This document shows, piece after piece, positions 63,956 through 64,000 of a stretch of 64,000 nt of DNA. Position 1 is the stretch's first letter. Each line of letters starts with the position of its first letter. Position numbers and translations under genes: made by a program. This DNA comes from Closterium sp. Naga37s-1. Taxonomy: Eukaryota > Streptophyta > Zygnematophyceae > Desmidiales > Closteriaceae. The stretch is from the NCBI GenBank assembly GCA_947471745.1, contig CANJKZ010000080.1, forward strand, positions 2,755,001 through 2,819,000, given 5' to 3'. The notes beneath the pieces are model-generated. The model saw only the letters and a program-made list of their open reading frames with translations, was not told where the DNA came from and did not search any database.

Positions 63956-64000
63956 TGGTATCAGAGCTGTTACGCTCTTGGCCTGTGAGCCCATCTGCTT
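63956..64000 (+). mobile_element. Second primer site and leader start, runs off the window
   Basis: TGGTATCAGAGC (63956-63967), then TGTTACGCTCTTGGCCTGTGAGCCC, close to the leader of the LARD element (minus strand of about 7615-7647). A further copia-type unit probably continues beyond 64000. Confidence 0.7.

Noticed and set aside
1-64000. CRISPR arrays, operons or bacterial-type genes
   Set aside because: No regularly spaced repeats with unique spacers; genes have spliceosomal introns and the repeats are retrotransposons or minisatellites.

Overview
The window looks like nuclear DNA of a green plant-lineage organism, most likely a streptophyte alga. Reading the exons shows a cytosolic ribosomal protein uL4, a plastid-type quinolinate phosphoribosyltransferase, a plant-type CLC anion/proton exchanger with two CBS domains, and a large LNK-like clock coactivator. 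All have spliceosomal introns with GT..AG borders, and many introns are C-rich. The Gly/Ala-rich copia polyproteins with very short LTRs remind me of Closterium-type zygnematophytes; that genus guess is from memory and unverified.

Layout. 1-5326 is a decayed copia composite carrying two different LTR types. 5423-11809 is a Ty3/gypsy chromovirus with 280-bp LTRs and a 5-bp target duplication; a 1.64-kb non-coding copia derivative sits inside its gag. 11810-41196 is the gene island: RPL4 (+), QPT (+), CLC (+), a possible unrecognised gene, a MITE-like element, the LNK-like gene (+), an unrecognised minus-strand ORF, then about 3 kb with no gene I can support. 41197-62519 is a nested retrotransposon cluster: gypsy 2 is split by copia C, fused to copia D, which carries a 347-bp TRIM, and is followed by gypsy 3 with a solo LTR; then come minus-strand copia E and, inside its LTR, the best preserved copia B. 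63545-64000 is the start of another composite LTR array that leaves the window.

The genes do not form a pathway. Two genomic processes stand out. First, several copia relatives share short LTRs, the same tRNA-iMet-type primer site and similar leaders and 3' ends, from full coding elements to 347-bp miniatures. One miniature has a tRNA-like sequence spanning its LTR/primer-site junction. Second, RPL4 and QPT introns contain partial copies of their own exons with the splice borders attached. In addition, a palindrome with core TTTTGAGNCGNCTCAAAA occurs five times, each time between two copies of a duplicated flanking sequence. That palindrome-plus-duplication pattern and the tRNA-like miniature are my best candidates for undescribed biology.
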